Below, one piece after another: positions 17,415 to 25,225 of a DNA stretch of 64,000 bases; within the stretch, counting starts at the first letter, position 1; each line of letters starts with the position of its first letter. The notes below the pieces were generated by a model. That model was given only the letters and a program-made list of their open reading frames with translations, was not told where the DNA came from and did no database searches. The stretch comes from Gordonia oryzae (GTDB taxonomy: Bacteria; Actinomycetota; Actinomycetes; Mycobacteriales; Mycobacteriaceae): the NCBI RefSeq assembly GCF_003797185.1, contig NZ_RKMH01000003.1, positions 1-64,000 of the forward strand, read 5' to 3'. The translations under genes and the position numbers were made by a program.

Positions 17415-18327
17415 CCGGGTCGGCGGGCACGGTCTCCGTCGGCGACATCGTACTGATCCGGGCGAGATGCGCGAATCGATCGTTGGCGATGCGCATGAGG
17501 ATCTCGTAGGGCAATGCGAACTTGCGTGCCCACCAGTATCCGAACCGGATATCGAAGGAGGTGTAGACCATGAATCGATTCTTCTTGATCCCCTTGATGA
17601 TCGCGGCGGCCGCGGTGTCGGGGGTGACCGAGACGCGATGGAATGCGTCGATCTGCTTGGCCACCCGAGGATCGGTACGATCGATACCGACGATCTCGAC
17701 GGTGTTGACCAATGGGGTGGCGACCGCACCTGGGCAGACCAGTGACACGCCGATGTGGTGACGACGCAGGTCGAATCGCAGAACTTCCGAGACCCCGCGG
17801 ATACCGAACTTCGATGCACTGTAGGCGGCATGCCAGGGGAAGGCGAGCAGTCCCGCGGCCGACGACACATTCACCAGGTGTCCGCCATGACCCCGCCGAA
17901 CCATCTGTGGCACAAAGCATTCGATGATGTGGATCGGACCCATCAGGTTAACGTCGACGGCCGATCGCCAATGCCGGTGCTCAAGATTGTCCACGGTGCC
18001 CCAGACCGAGATCCCGGCGATGTTCATCACCACGTCCATCACGCCGACCTCGGAGTCGACCTCATGGGCAAAACTGCGGACCCACTCGTAGTCGGAGACG
18101 TCGCCCGCGGAATGGAAGGCGACGTGCCCGCCGGCCTCGGTGACGGTGGCCACCGCCTCGTCGAGCTTGTCGGCATGCAGGTCGGTGAGGACCAGTTCAG
18201 CGCCATCACGTGCCGAGGCGAGCGCCGTGGCCAGGCCGATTCCACTGGCCGCCCCGGTGATCAACACCCGGCGGCCGCGCAGGGTGGGAATCGGCGGGTC
18301 CATTCTGATCAGGTCGCGCAATGACAT
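17395..18327 (-). CDS. SDR family oxidoreductase
   Basis: A 310-residue classical short-chain dehydrogenase. The NAD(P)-binding loop is TGAASGIG, followed by the NIAG motif (MNIAGISVWG) and the catalytic Ser...Tyr-x-x-x-Lys (NVSSAAGLLAFPWHAAYSASK). The C-terminal 60 residues (KNRFMVYTSFDIRFGYWWARKFALPYEIL) are amphipathic, like SDRs of Mycobacteriales that act on lipids or steroids. The Asp following beta-2 (LTDLHADKL) suggests NAD preference. It overlaps the fructosamine kinase gene downstream. The substrate is unknown. Confidence 0.88.
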   Translation of the reverse strand: MSLRDLIRMDPPIPTLRGRRVLITGAASGIGLATALASARDGAELVLTDLHADKLDEAVATVTEAGGHVAFHSAGDVSDYEWVRSFAHEVDSEVGVMDVVMNIAGISVWGTVDNLEHRHWRSAVDVNLMGPIHIIECFVPQMVRRGHGGHLVNVSSAAGLLAFPWHAAYSASKFGIRGVSEVLRFDLRRHHIGVSLVCPGAVATPLVNTVEIVGIDRTDPRVAKQIDAFHRVSVTPDTAAAAIIKGIKKNRFMVYTSFDIRFGYWWARKFALPYEILMRIANDRFAHLARISTMSPTETVPADPDAARDR

Positions 18328-18359
18328 GACCTCGACCTTAATCGGACTGCCGAGGACGC

Positions 18360-19457
18360 TCAGCCGATCGGTAGCTTTCCGCCGAACAGGCCGTAGATGA
18401 CCTCGAGCATGGCGTTGAGCACCTGCGCCGACGCGTCCTGACCCTCGGTGAGCATCAACCGCATGATCTCGGCAGGATCCTTCGTGCCGAGCAGTTGCTG
18501 AATGAACGGAAGGACCGCCGACAATTCGTCGTCGTTGCCGGACGACTGCGGGGTCGCTGTTCCCGGCGTCGTGGAACCCGGGGTCGTCGTACCGGGTGTG
18601 GCGGCACCGGGGCTGCTGACGCCGGGGATAGTGGCGGCCGTAGAACCCTTGACGTAGTTGATGATCCCGTCGGTGATGGCCATCGAGTACTTGACCTGAC
18701 CGTCACGGGCGGCCAGCTCGGCGGCTTCCTGCGGGTTGGAAAGGTTGCCCATTTCGATGAAGACGGCCGGGACCTTGGTCAGATTCACCGCCGCGATATC
18801 CGAGCGGGTTTGGATTCCGTCGTTCACCCCGGCGTAATTGGCGGCCGGGAAGCCCGCCTTGAGGAAGGCGTCACGCATGATCGTTGACGCCTTGCGGCCT
18901 TCACCGCCCTGCACCTGATTGACCGTCGCATCCGGGATCGGCAGCGTCGGCACGATCATGTGGAAGCCCTTTTTGGTCGTGTCCGTGCCGACGGTGGTCG
19001 AATCCGCGTGCAGGCTGACCGCGATGGCCGCGCCCGACCGGCTCGCCGCGGCAGCTCGCTCGTCGACGCATCCACCCCAGCCGGTATCGTCGGGTCGGCT
19101 CAGCACCACCCGCGCGCCCTGACTCTCGAGTCCGGCCTTCACCAGCTGCGCGACGTCCCAGTTGACGGTGTGCTCGGCCACGCCATTGACCCCGGTCGCA
19201 CCGGTCGTCTGGCAGTCCTTGGTGCCGCCGCGTCCGTCGGGAACCTGCTTGGCCAGGTCGTGGCCGGCCGCGCCGCCCTGATGGCCAGGGTCGAGGAAGA
19301 TCGTCTTGCCCGCAAGACTGGTGCCCGTGGCCGGTGCGGCCGATGCGGGTGCGCTTCCGGTGGTGGCGGTCAGCACCGCCGACCCCGTCAGCAGAGCGAC
19401 GGCCGCCGCCGTGATCGCGAGTCGCGCTCGCAAGCCTCGTCTCCGGGCGATCGACAT
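18360..19457 (-). CDS. N-acetylmuramoyl-L-alanine amidase (Rv3717-like, Amidase_3)
   Basis: A secreted zinc amidase of 365 residues. A signal peptide (residues 1-40, RRRGLR then a hydrophobic run ending ASAAP) precedes the Amidase_3 domain. Zinc ligands fit H59 (LDPGHQGG), E95 (VAEHTVNW) and H150 (SLHAD), with catalytic E235 (FIEMGNLSN), as in Rv3717. A disulfide-forming Cys pair (C82 and C130) is present. After residue 262 there is a Gly/Thr/Pro repeat linker (TPGTTTPGSTTPG) and a hydrophobic helical C-terminus not found in Rv3717 as I know it. It cuts between MurNAc and the stem peptide during cell separation or recycling. GAGGATG precedes ATG 19457. Confidence 0.92.
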   Translation of the reverse strand: MSIARRRGLRARLAITAAAVALLTGSAVLTATTGSAPASAAPATGTSLAGKTIFLDPGHQGGAAGHDLAKQVPDGRGGTKDCQTTGATGVNGVAEHTVNWDVAQLVKAGLESQGARVVLSRPDDTGWGGCVDERAAAASRSGAAIAVSLHADSTTVGTDTTKKGFHMIVPTLPIPDATVNQVQGGEGRKASTIMRDAFLKAGFPAANYAGVNDGIQTRSDIAAVNLTKVPAVFIEMGNLSNPQEAAELAARDGQVKYSMAITDGIINYVKGSTAATIPGVSSPGAATPGTTTPGSTTPGTATPQSSGNDDELSAVLPFIQQLLGTKDPAEIMRLMLTEGQDASAQVLNAMLEVIYGLFGGKLPIG

Positions 19458-19677
19458 GTTCGCACATCCTCAGCGTCGTCGTTTCAGTCGTCGCCACCCC
19501 GAATCAAAGCAGCAACACTGGCCACAATAGCCACAGCTTTCACACAGTCAAACAGTCGCGCACAGGATGCGGAAATCGGTGACCTGGGCAGATCGGATTC
19601 GTTAGCCAGCTGTGACGTGACGGGCACGGGACCGAGACACGGCAGTCAACTCAGCCTGCCGGCGCGGGTCGCGCAGG

Positions 19678-20823
19678 TCAGCGCGCGGGCAAGTGTCGGG
19701 TGATGTGCAGAATGCCGTGTTCGTCGTCGGCGGTGGCGTCGTCGGCGACGGCCGCGCCCAAGACGATGAGGACCTCGTCACGGTCTAGCCCCGTTCCGAT
19801 CGCGACGATACTGGTCTGCCTGGCCTGGCCGGCCCACGAGTCGCGACGCACCTCGACGAAGCCGCCGACCCCGTGCACGATGTGGCGCTGCCGATGCCCT
19901 GGAAGGTCGAAATGCGCTACCCCTTTGATCCGATAGCAACCGACCGGCGGCCTCTCGAGGAATCGCGCGAGCCTGCGCGGGTCCATCGGTGCTGTCGAGG
20001 CGAACTCGACCGAGGTGAACTCGTCGTGCAGGTGTCGGTGACCATGCACTCCGGGCATGTGATGGTCTTCATGGTCGTGCTCATCCTCATGGGCCGTGCC
20101 ACGATCCTGGTTTGCGGAGTCACGGCGTCCGGCGTCATGGAGCAGCGCATCGAGGGTGAGCTGCACCGGTCCTGCGTCGTCGCCGGAACCGTCCGGTGCG
20201 TCGGCATCCGGCGCCACCGGATCGAAGAGCATCGCCGGGTCGACGCGGGCGTCGATCACCGAGATCTGTGCCGCGGTCGGGTTGAGCTCGCGTAGGACCA
20301 TCCTGATGTCGTCGAGTGCCGCGGGCTCGACGAGGTCGATCTTGTTGAGCACCACCAGATCGGCGACGGCGATGTGCAAGTCGATCTCCGGGTACTCGTG
20401 TCGGGTGCGGGCGAACAACGCCGCGTCAACGACGTAGACCAGTCCCCCGTACCGAATCCGGGGATCGTCGGAGCCGGTGACCATGCGGATCAGTGCTCGC
20501 GGTTCGGCGATGCCGCTGGCCTCGATGACGATGACGTCAATACGGGCCGACGGCCGCAGGAGAGTCGACAGTGCGGCGTCGAGTCCATCTCGGTCGACCG
20601 AGCAGCACATACACCCGTTGGCGAGGCTCACTGCGCCGTCGGACTGCCCGGCGACCAACATGGCATCAATGTTCACCGCTCCGAAGTCGTTGACCAGCAC
20701 CCCGATTCGCGCACCGACGGAACCGGCACGACCACCCTCGCGCAGCAGGTGATTGAGCAGCGTGGTCTTGCCCGACCCGAGGAATCCGGCGACCACGACG
20801 ACGGGAACGCCTGCCCGGCTCAT
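19678..20823 (-). CDS. CobW-family (G3E) GTPase, putative zinc chaperone
   Basis: A 381-residue G3E GTPase of the COG0523/ZNG1 branch. Walker A is GFLGSGKTT, the metal site is [10 protein letters not shown] (CxCC), the base-specificity motif is NKID, and the C-terminal CobW_C domain ends near residue 375. A His/Asp/Glu-rich linker ([11 protein letters not shown], then HGHRHLHDE) around residues 243-265 is typical of zinc-delivering members. It would hand zinc to client enzymes when zinc is scarce. Its ATG overlaps the TGA of trhO (ATGA), so it is translationally coupled to that gene. No Zur box was identified. Confidence 0.88.
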   Translation of the reverse strand: MSRAGVPVVVVAGFLGSGKTTLLNHLLREGGRAGSVGARIGVLVNDFGAVNIDAMLVAGQSDGAVSLANGCMCCSVDRDGLDAALSTLLRPSARIDVIVIEASGIAEPRALIRMVTGSDDPRIRYGGLVYVVDAALFARTRHEYPEIDLHIAVADLVVLNKIDLVEPAALDDIRMVLRELNPTAAQISVIDARVDPAMLFDPVAPDADAPDGSGDDAGPVQLTLDALLHDAGRRDSANQDRGTAHEDEHDHEDHHMPGVHGHRHLHDEFTSVEFASTAPMDPRRLARFLERPPVGCYRIKGVAHFDLPGHRQRHIVHGVGGFVEVRRDSWAGQARQTSIVAIGTGLDRDEVLIVLGAAVADDATADDEHGILHITRHLPAR

Positions 20824-21716
20824 CGCGGCGTCACCGAAATCGAGGCATCACCCGACCCGGTGACACCCGCAGCGGCGAGGCAGTCGGCGCAGATGACCGC
20901 GAGGTCGCGACCGAGCCGATCGGGATGGTTGGCCACGGAACTCGTCGCCGATCCGCACTCGACGCACGCTGCAATCACATCAGGGTGGTCGGAGAACGCG
21001 ACGCTCATCCGGTTGTCGAACACATAGAGCGAGCCCTGCCAGAGACCGTCGTCACCGAACTCCTCCCCGTAGCGGACAATCCCGCCATCAAGCTGATAGA
21101 CCTCCTCGAAGCCGCGATTACGCATCAGGGCGGTGAGCACCTCGCACCGCACCCCACCGGTGCAGTAGGTGACCACCGGACGCTTCTTGAGGTGGTCGTA
21201 GACGCCGCTGTCGAGCAGCGGCACGAAGTCGCGGGTGGTCTCCACCGGCGGGGTGAGCGCGCCGGTGAATCTGCCGATCTCCGACTCGATGCGGTTGCGG
21301 CCGTCGAGGAAGACGACGTCGTCGCCGCGCTGCTCAACGAGTTGATGCAGATCGCGGGGGGTCAGCCGGTCACCTCCACCGATCACGCCGGACTCGTTGA
21401 CCTTCAGTTCCTCAGGCGCGCCGAAGGTGACGATCTCCGGTCGCACGCGCACCGACAACCGCGGGAAGTCGTCGCCGGCGCCCTCCGACCATTTGATGTC
21501 GGCGTGAGCGAACGGGGGGTATTCGCGGGTGGCCCTGACGTACCGTTTCACTGCGGCGAGATCTCCGCCGACGGTGCTGTTGATGCCGTGCCGTGACAGG
21601 ATGATTCTGCCGCGCAACCCGAGAGCCGAACACACGGCCTGCTGCCACAGCCGGATCGCCTCAGGGTCGGGCAACGGGGTGAACACGTAGAACAGGACGA
21701 TCTTGGGGGTCGACAC
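20820..21716 (-). CDS. trhO: tRNA uridine-34 hydroxylase TrhO (rhodanese-related)
   Basis: A 298-residue protein of the TrhO/YceA/YbfQ family. An N-terminal acylphosphatase-like domain ([12 protein letters not shown]...[12 protein letters not shown]) is followed by a rhodanese domain with catalytic cysteine loop [10 protein letters not shown]-terminal cysteine pair set (ACVECG... CADC) could bind a metal. In other bacteria it makes 5-hydroxyuridine at the wobble position of tRNAs using oxygen. GTG 21716 is the start, since [12 protein letters not shown] is the family N-terminus. It overlaps cobW by 4 bases, and its start is one base from that of the divergent lipoprotein gene. Confidence 0.9.
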   Translation of the reverse strand: MSTPKIVLFYVFTPLPDPEAIRLWQQAVCSALGLRGRIILSRHGINSTVGGDLAAVKRYVRATREYPPFAHADIKWSEGAGDDFPRLSVRVRPEIVTFGAPEELKVNESGVIGGGDRLTPRDLHQLVEQRGDDVVFLDGRNRIESEIGRFTGALTPPVETTRDFVPLLDSGVYDHLKKRPVVTYCTGGVRCEVLTALMRNRGFEEVYQLDGGIVRYGEEFGDDGLWQGSLYVFDNRMSVAFSDHPDVIAACVECGSATSSVANHPDRLGRDLAVICADCLAAAGVTGSGDASISVTPR

Positions 21717-21717
21717 A

Positions 21718-22509
21718 GTGCAAGGGTACGGATCGCGATGGTCGCGCCGCGTGTCGATGGCACTGGCCGCGATCGGGATCGTCTTCCTCGGCGCCGGCAC
21801 AACGGCATGCTCGCTGTCGGGCGGCAACGGTCCATCCCAGATCGTGCTGCCTCCGACCGATCAGCTGACCACCGAGTCCGATGTTCCGAGCACGTCGACG
21901 ACGTCCGCCTCGATCACCAACACCGCCACCGAATTACCGGATTGGAGTATCGGCCGGGTGGTCTCGCTCGCACCACGCGCCGATAATTCCAATTATCACA
22001 TCGGCGCCACCGGCTCGACGGATCCACTGCAAGAAACGTCGGGATTTCACTTCTCCACCCCTGACCGAAATCTCAGTTGTTCCACCGACAACAATGGGCG
22101 TGCCACCTTGGCGTGCCGCATCAACAACGCAGCTGCGAACGGCACTCCGCCGGCGTCGGAACCATCGAGCTGTCAATGGGCAGCAAACCTGATCACGGTG
22201 AGCGCCGACGGCCCCACTCACGGCGCCTGCTCCAACGAGTATCCGGTGCTCTATCGCAGTTCGATTGTCGACTTCGGGACGACGATTGCCGTCGGTCGAT
22301 TCCAGTGTCTGGTCTCCCCGTCGGGCACGTATTGCCTCGAGTCGACCTCCGATACCGGATTCGCGGTCACCTCAACGGGTTATCGCACGATCTACGCGAA
22401 CGAACGCGCACCGCAGTCGCTGCTCGGCCTCGACGACACTGACTCCACCGACGCCGCCGGCACTCCGTCCGACGCCGATGAAACGTCGAATCCCGCACCA
22501 CCAAGCTGA
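21718..22509 (+). CDS. Putative secreted lipoprotein
   Basis: A protein of about 263 residues. An Arg-containing N-terminus (GSRWSRR) and a hydrophobic run ([14 protein letters not shown]) end in TTAC, an imperfect lipobox, followed by a Ser/Thr/Asp-rich linker and a domain with paired cysteines ([23 protein letters not shown]...[21 protein letters not shown]). The repeated 'SPSGxxxC' pattern occurs in exported actinobacterial proteins of unknown function. GTG 21718 is the likely start because ATG 21757 would lose the positive residues. It is divergent from trhO with a single base between the two starts. The C-terminal 25 residues are Asp/Thr-rich. Confidence 0.65.
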   Translation: MQGYGSRWSRRVSMALAAIGIVFLGAGTTACSLSGGNGPSQIVLPPTDQLTTESDVPSTSTTSASITNTATELPDWSIGRVVSLAPRADNSNYHIGATGSTDPLQETSGFHFSTPDRNLSCSTDNNGRATLACRINNAAANGTPPASEPSSCQWAANLITVSADGPTHGACSNEYPVLYRSSIVDFGTTIAVGRFQCLVSPSGTYCLESTSDTGFAVTSTGYRTIYANERAPQSLLGLDDTDSTDAAGTPSDADETSNPAPPS

Positions 22510-22691
22510 GGATTCCTTCACGTTTTTCTCCGATTTTCAGCGTCTGTTGAGTGAGTGATTCTTTCAGGTTTCTCTTATTCAATTCCGGCTACCATACAGC
22601 TACGCCCCGCATTCTGGGTAGTGTCGATATTTCGGCGACGCCCGGCAGCCGCCATTTACGGCGGGCAGAAATGAAGGCTCTGGAGGTCCAC

Positions 22692-23039
22692 ATGGCAAAG
22701 GTTCAATCGGTCGAGATCGTCGACGACATCGACGGCAAGATTCTCGACGACTACGAGACCGTCCGTTGGTCGATCGACGGCAAGGATTACGAGTTCGACA
22801 CCTCGGCAGGCCACGCTCAGCAATTCCGCGACACGGTGGCCCGATACATCGAGGTGTCGCGCACCGCTGGTTCGGCCCGCACACCGGCCGCCAAGCGCGC
22901 CACGAGAGGCGGCGCGGGCACCCGCAGCACAGAGCAGACGCAGGCCATCCGCACGTGGGCAACCGAGAACGGGTTTGAGGTCAGAGATCGCGGCCGCATT
23001 CCGGCCACCGTGCTCGAGGCCTTCGAAGCGGCTCACTGA
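22692..23039 (+). CDS. lsr2: Lsr2 family nucleoid-associated protein
   Basis: A 115-residue xenogeneic silencer and functional analogue of H-NS. The N-terminal oligomerisation domain (MAKVQSVEIVDDIDGK...GKDYEFDTS) and the C-terminal DNA-binding domain (IRTWATENGFEVRDRGRIP) are both complete. The RGR in RGRIP is the AT-hook-like clamp that enters the minor groove of AT-rich DNA. ATG 22692 follows GGAGG by 5 bases. The 180-base upstream gap is visibly more AT-rich than its surroundings, consistent with known autoregulation of lsr2 genes. Confidence 0.96.
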   Translation: MAKVQSVEIVDDIDGKILDDYETVRWSIDGKDYEFDTSAGHAQQFRDTVARYIEVSRTAGSARTPAAKRATRGGAGTRSTEQTQAIRTWATENGFEVRDRGRIPATVLEAFEAAH

Positions 23040-23141
23040 CCCACCCCCTGCCACCGTGCAGCGACGCTTGCCGACGCTCGACAACGGTCCTGGCCGAACG
23101 CTCGGCCCGCTCGTCGGTGACCACCCGTTACAGTCGAGTGC

Positions 23142-23942
23142 GTGACTGAGCGGCGCAAGACCTCGAAAGCCTCGCGCGCGACGCCCTCGGCCGCGTCGTC
23201 GCGGAAGTCCGCCACGTCGACACCGTCCGGCCATCAGCCCCGGTCGACCTCCAGCAAGGCGACCTATGTGCTTGTCGGCGTCGCTGTGGTGGCAGTGGCG
23301 GCGCTGGTCATCCTCGGCTTCGTCTGGAACGCGAACAAGAAGGACCTGGGGCCGGTCAGTGACACCGTGCTCAACGAGAACGCCGCGCTGATCGTGGGTG
23401 AACCCGCCGCGCCGACCACCATCGATGTATTCGAGGACTTCCTCTGTCCGGTATGCCAGCAGTTCGAGAAGCAGTCCGGCCAGCCGATCATCGATGCCGT
23501 CAATTCCGGCAAGCTCAGGGTGCGCTATCACATGCTGACGTTCCTCAACTCGAGGTCGGCGTCGGGTGACTACTCCGAACGTGCAGCTGGGGCCCTGCAA
23601 TGTGTCGGTGACGCCAAGGACCCGGCACTTTTCTTCCGATTCCACACCGCACTGTTCGTCGATCAGCCCAAGGAGAACGGCGACTCCGACCACTCCGACG
23701 CCCAGCTGGCACAAATCGCCACCGCGCAGGGAGCCGCTCCCCCGACACCACAGTGCATCGCCACCGGCGCCAAGCTCGCCGAGGCAAAGCAGGCTGCAGC
23801 ACAGTCGCGCACTCAACTCGAGAAGGCCATGGAAACGACGGCAGTGGGCACCCCGACGGTGTTGCTGAACGGAGAGCCGGTCAACGGGATCACCGACGGA
23901 CCGGGGTGGCTGACGGCGATTCTCACCAAGGAGACCGAGTGA
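23142..23942 (+). CDS. Membrane-anchored DsbA-like thioredoxin-fold protein
   Basis: A 266-residue protein. A Ser/Arg/Lys-rich cytoplasmic N-terminus of 38 residues precedes one transmembrane helix (YVLVGVAVVAVAALVILGFVW). The extracytoplasmic part is a DsbA-type thioredoxin domain with active site CPVC (FEDFLCPVCQQFEK) and a cis-Pro loop GTPTVLLNG near the C-terminus. An additional Cys pair lies in the helical insertion (ALQCVGD, PQCIATG). It probably introduces or shuffles disulfides in exported proteins. GTG 23142 starts VTERRKTSK. It stands alone 102 bases after lsr2. Confidence 0.88.
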   Translation: MTERRKTSKASRATPSAASSRKSATSTPSGHQPRSTSSKATYVLVGVAVVAVAALVILGFVWNANKKDLGPVSDTVLNENAALIVGEPAAPTTIDVFEDFLCPVCQQFEKQSGQPIIDAVNSGKLRVRYHMLTFLNSRSASGDYSERAAGALQCVGDAKDPALFFRFHTALFVDQPKENGDSDHSDAQLAQIATAQGAAPPTPQCIATGAKLAEAKQAAAQSRTQLEKAMETTAVGTPTVLLNGEPVNGITDGPGWLTAILTKETE

Positions 23943-23980
23943 ACGACCGCCTCCCGAGACTGCGTCGCTGACAAGGCGAT

Positions 23981-24010
23981 TTGTTTACCGTTCACGCGAT
24001 GGTGTAACTT
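23981..24010 (+). promoter_or_regulatory. Candidate promoter of tRNA-Ala
   Basis: TTGTTT (23981-23986) and TAACTT (24005-24010) are separated by 18 bases and lie 39 bases upstream of the tRNA. The pattern resembles a vegetative sigma-A promoter; no experimental start is known. Confidence 0.4.
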
Positions 24011-24048
24011 CGCCAGTGCCCATTTCGAGGGGCGCGAGAACAGAATAC

Positions 24049-24121
24049 GGGGCTATGGCGCAGCTGGTAGCGCACCACACTGGCAGTGTGGGGGTCAGGG
24101 GTTCGAGTCCCCTTAGCTCCA
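24049..24121 (+). tRNA. tRNA-Ala (anticodon GGC)
   Basis: A 73-base tRNA fold. Acceptor GGGGCTA pairs with TAGCTCC and contains the G3:U70 pair that is the alanine identity element. The anticodon arm CACAC-TGGCAGT-GTG presents GGC, and the T-loop is GGTTCGAGTCC. The discriminator is A at 24121 and CCA is not encoded. A strong terminator follows directly. Confidence 0.95.
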
Positions 24122-24132
24122 CTCGACAGCAG

Positions 24133-24160
24133 GCCCCTCCGACTTCGGTCGGAGGGGCTT
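24133..24160 (+). terminator. Rho-independent terminator after tRNA-Ala
   Basis: GCCCCTCCGAC (24133-24143) and GTCGGAGGGGC (24148-24158) form an 11-base-pair stem capped by the stable TTCG tetraloop. The T-run is short (TT). It may also end the SRPBCC gene arriving from the other strand. Confidence 0.8.
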
Positions 24161-24210
24161 ACTCGTATTCAGTACGAACTCGGGCACGGTCGGATCAATT
24201 GGCGCCTGTG

Positions 24211-24666
24211 TCAACGTTGCGCATTCACGATCTCGGCGAACTTGGGCAGCACCGTCCGGTTCCAAGACCGTTCGATTCCGTTGCGCGCAAACCTCTGATA
24301 GCGGTTCTCGGTATCGAAACCGCTCATATGCCAGAACAATCGAGCACCGCGGCCGCACTGCATGAGGCGGTAGTCCATCATCCATCGCATCGGCGGGTTC
24401 CCACGGAGGTCGGTCCAGCTGTAGGCAAGGTGGTGGGGTTCATCAGCCGCGACGACCTGGCAAGCCATCTCGGCATCCGGCTTGTCCGGAACCGCGACTT
24501 GAACAATGAAGGTTGTCCCGACCACGGGCTGAAAGCCGATTGTGGGCGCCAACCACTCGGCCATGAGCTCCGGCGCTGTCAGGACGCGCCAGGCAACCTC
24601 GGGAGAACCCTCGACGAAGACGGCGAGGTCGATCATTGATGGGTCCGGCTCCGAAAGGTCGAACAC
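24211..24666 (-). CDS. SRPBCC (AHSA1/START-like) domain protein
   Basis: A 151-residue single-domain protein of the SRPBCC superfamily. The N-terminal strand and helix read MIDLAVFVEGSPEVAWRVLTAPELMAEWLAP, the signature of AHSA1-type proteins, where a ligand pocket follows the W-L motif. The rest alternates strands (FIVQVAVPDK, LAYSWTDLRG, GARLFWHMSGF) and ends with a long C-terminal helix. It would bind a hydrophobic ligand in the cytoplasm, but none can be named. GTG 24666 is the start. It converges with the tRNA-Ala terminator. Confidence 0.75.
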   Translation of the reverse strand: MFDLSEPDPSMIDLAVFVEGSPEVAWRVLTAPELMAEWLAPTIGFQPVVGTTFIVQVAVPDKPDAEMACQVVAADEPHHLAYSWTDLRGNPPMRWMMDYRLMQCGRGARLFWHMSGFDTENRYQRFARNGIERSWNRTVLPKFAEIVNAQR

Positions 24667-25097
24667 CGCACAATCGTAGCGGGTCTCGCCTCGGTCGGCG
24701 CCAGATCCGAGCCGTCAGCGACTGACGCGCACCCACGTCAGCCGCGCATCGGTTGCGGCCCTACGCAGCATCGGCCACAAAGGTTGCCACAGTGCAGAGC
24801 CGTCGCCGTAACTACGCGGCCATTCTTCGCGCAGCCTGCGCAGATCTCACACTCGTGCAAGCCGGCAAGGGGCCACAGATCCACCACTACCGCCGACATC
24901 TACGGCCGGGACTGCACGGACTAACCCAGGAAGCCACCCATCGCAATTGACAATTGCAGATCACCGCCACGCAGCCGCCATGATGGGGGCCAGAGTGGCC
25001 TACTTTTGGCCCATCGGCCGTACTATTCACCTTGTACACCGAGTCAGGAGATGAGCGGAAAAGCCTTCTGACCAGTGGAAACGAATGAGATTAACGG
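24667..25097. other. 431-base stretch between SRPBCC gene and tRNA-Arg, no supported gene
   Basis: A 65-codon open frame (24753-24950) has no recognisable domain, no ribosome-binding site and unusual His/Arg composition, so it is not called. A short perfect palindrome GCAATTG-A-CAATTGC (24943-24957) and a bulged repeat around 24981-25012 (ATGGGGGCCA / TGGCCCAT) are the only structures seen. There is no integrase or att-type duplication of either tRNA end. Confidence 0.5.
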
Positions 25098-25170
25098 TGC
25101 CCCCGGCAGGATTCGAACCTGCGGCCTTCTGCTCCGGAGGCAGACGCTCTATCCCCTGAGCTACGGGGGC
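25098..25170 (-). tRNA. tRNA-Arg (anticodon CCG)
   Basis: On the minus strand the 73-base sequence begins GCCCCCGTAGCTCAGGGG and closes with CGGGGGC plus discriminator A. The anticodon stem TCTGC/GCAGA holds loop CTCCGGA, so the anticodon is CCG (reads CGG). The T-arm is GCAGGTTCGAATCCTGC. CCA is not encoded. Confidence 0.95.
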
Positions 25171-25186
25171 TCAACGGGCGGCACTC

Positions 25187-25216
25187 AGAGTAGCGCACTC
25201 CGGTCCGGCAACCCAA
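25187..25216 (-). promoter_or_regulatory. Candidate promoter of tRNA-Arg
   Basis: On the minus strand TTGGGT (25216-25211) and TACTCT (25192-25187) are spaced by 18 bases, 17 bases upstream of the tRNA 5' end. The hexamers are only partial matches to consensus. Confidence 0.35.
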
Positions 25217-25225
25217 TCCGGCAGG

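Noticed and set aside
24753..24950. 65-codon frame between SRPBCC gene and tRNA-Arg
   Set aside because: No ribosome-binding site, domain or coding-like composition.
24049..25170. Genomic island between the two tRNA genes
   Set aside because: No integrase, no duplicated tRNA 3' end and only one ordinary gene lie between them.
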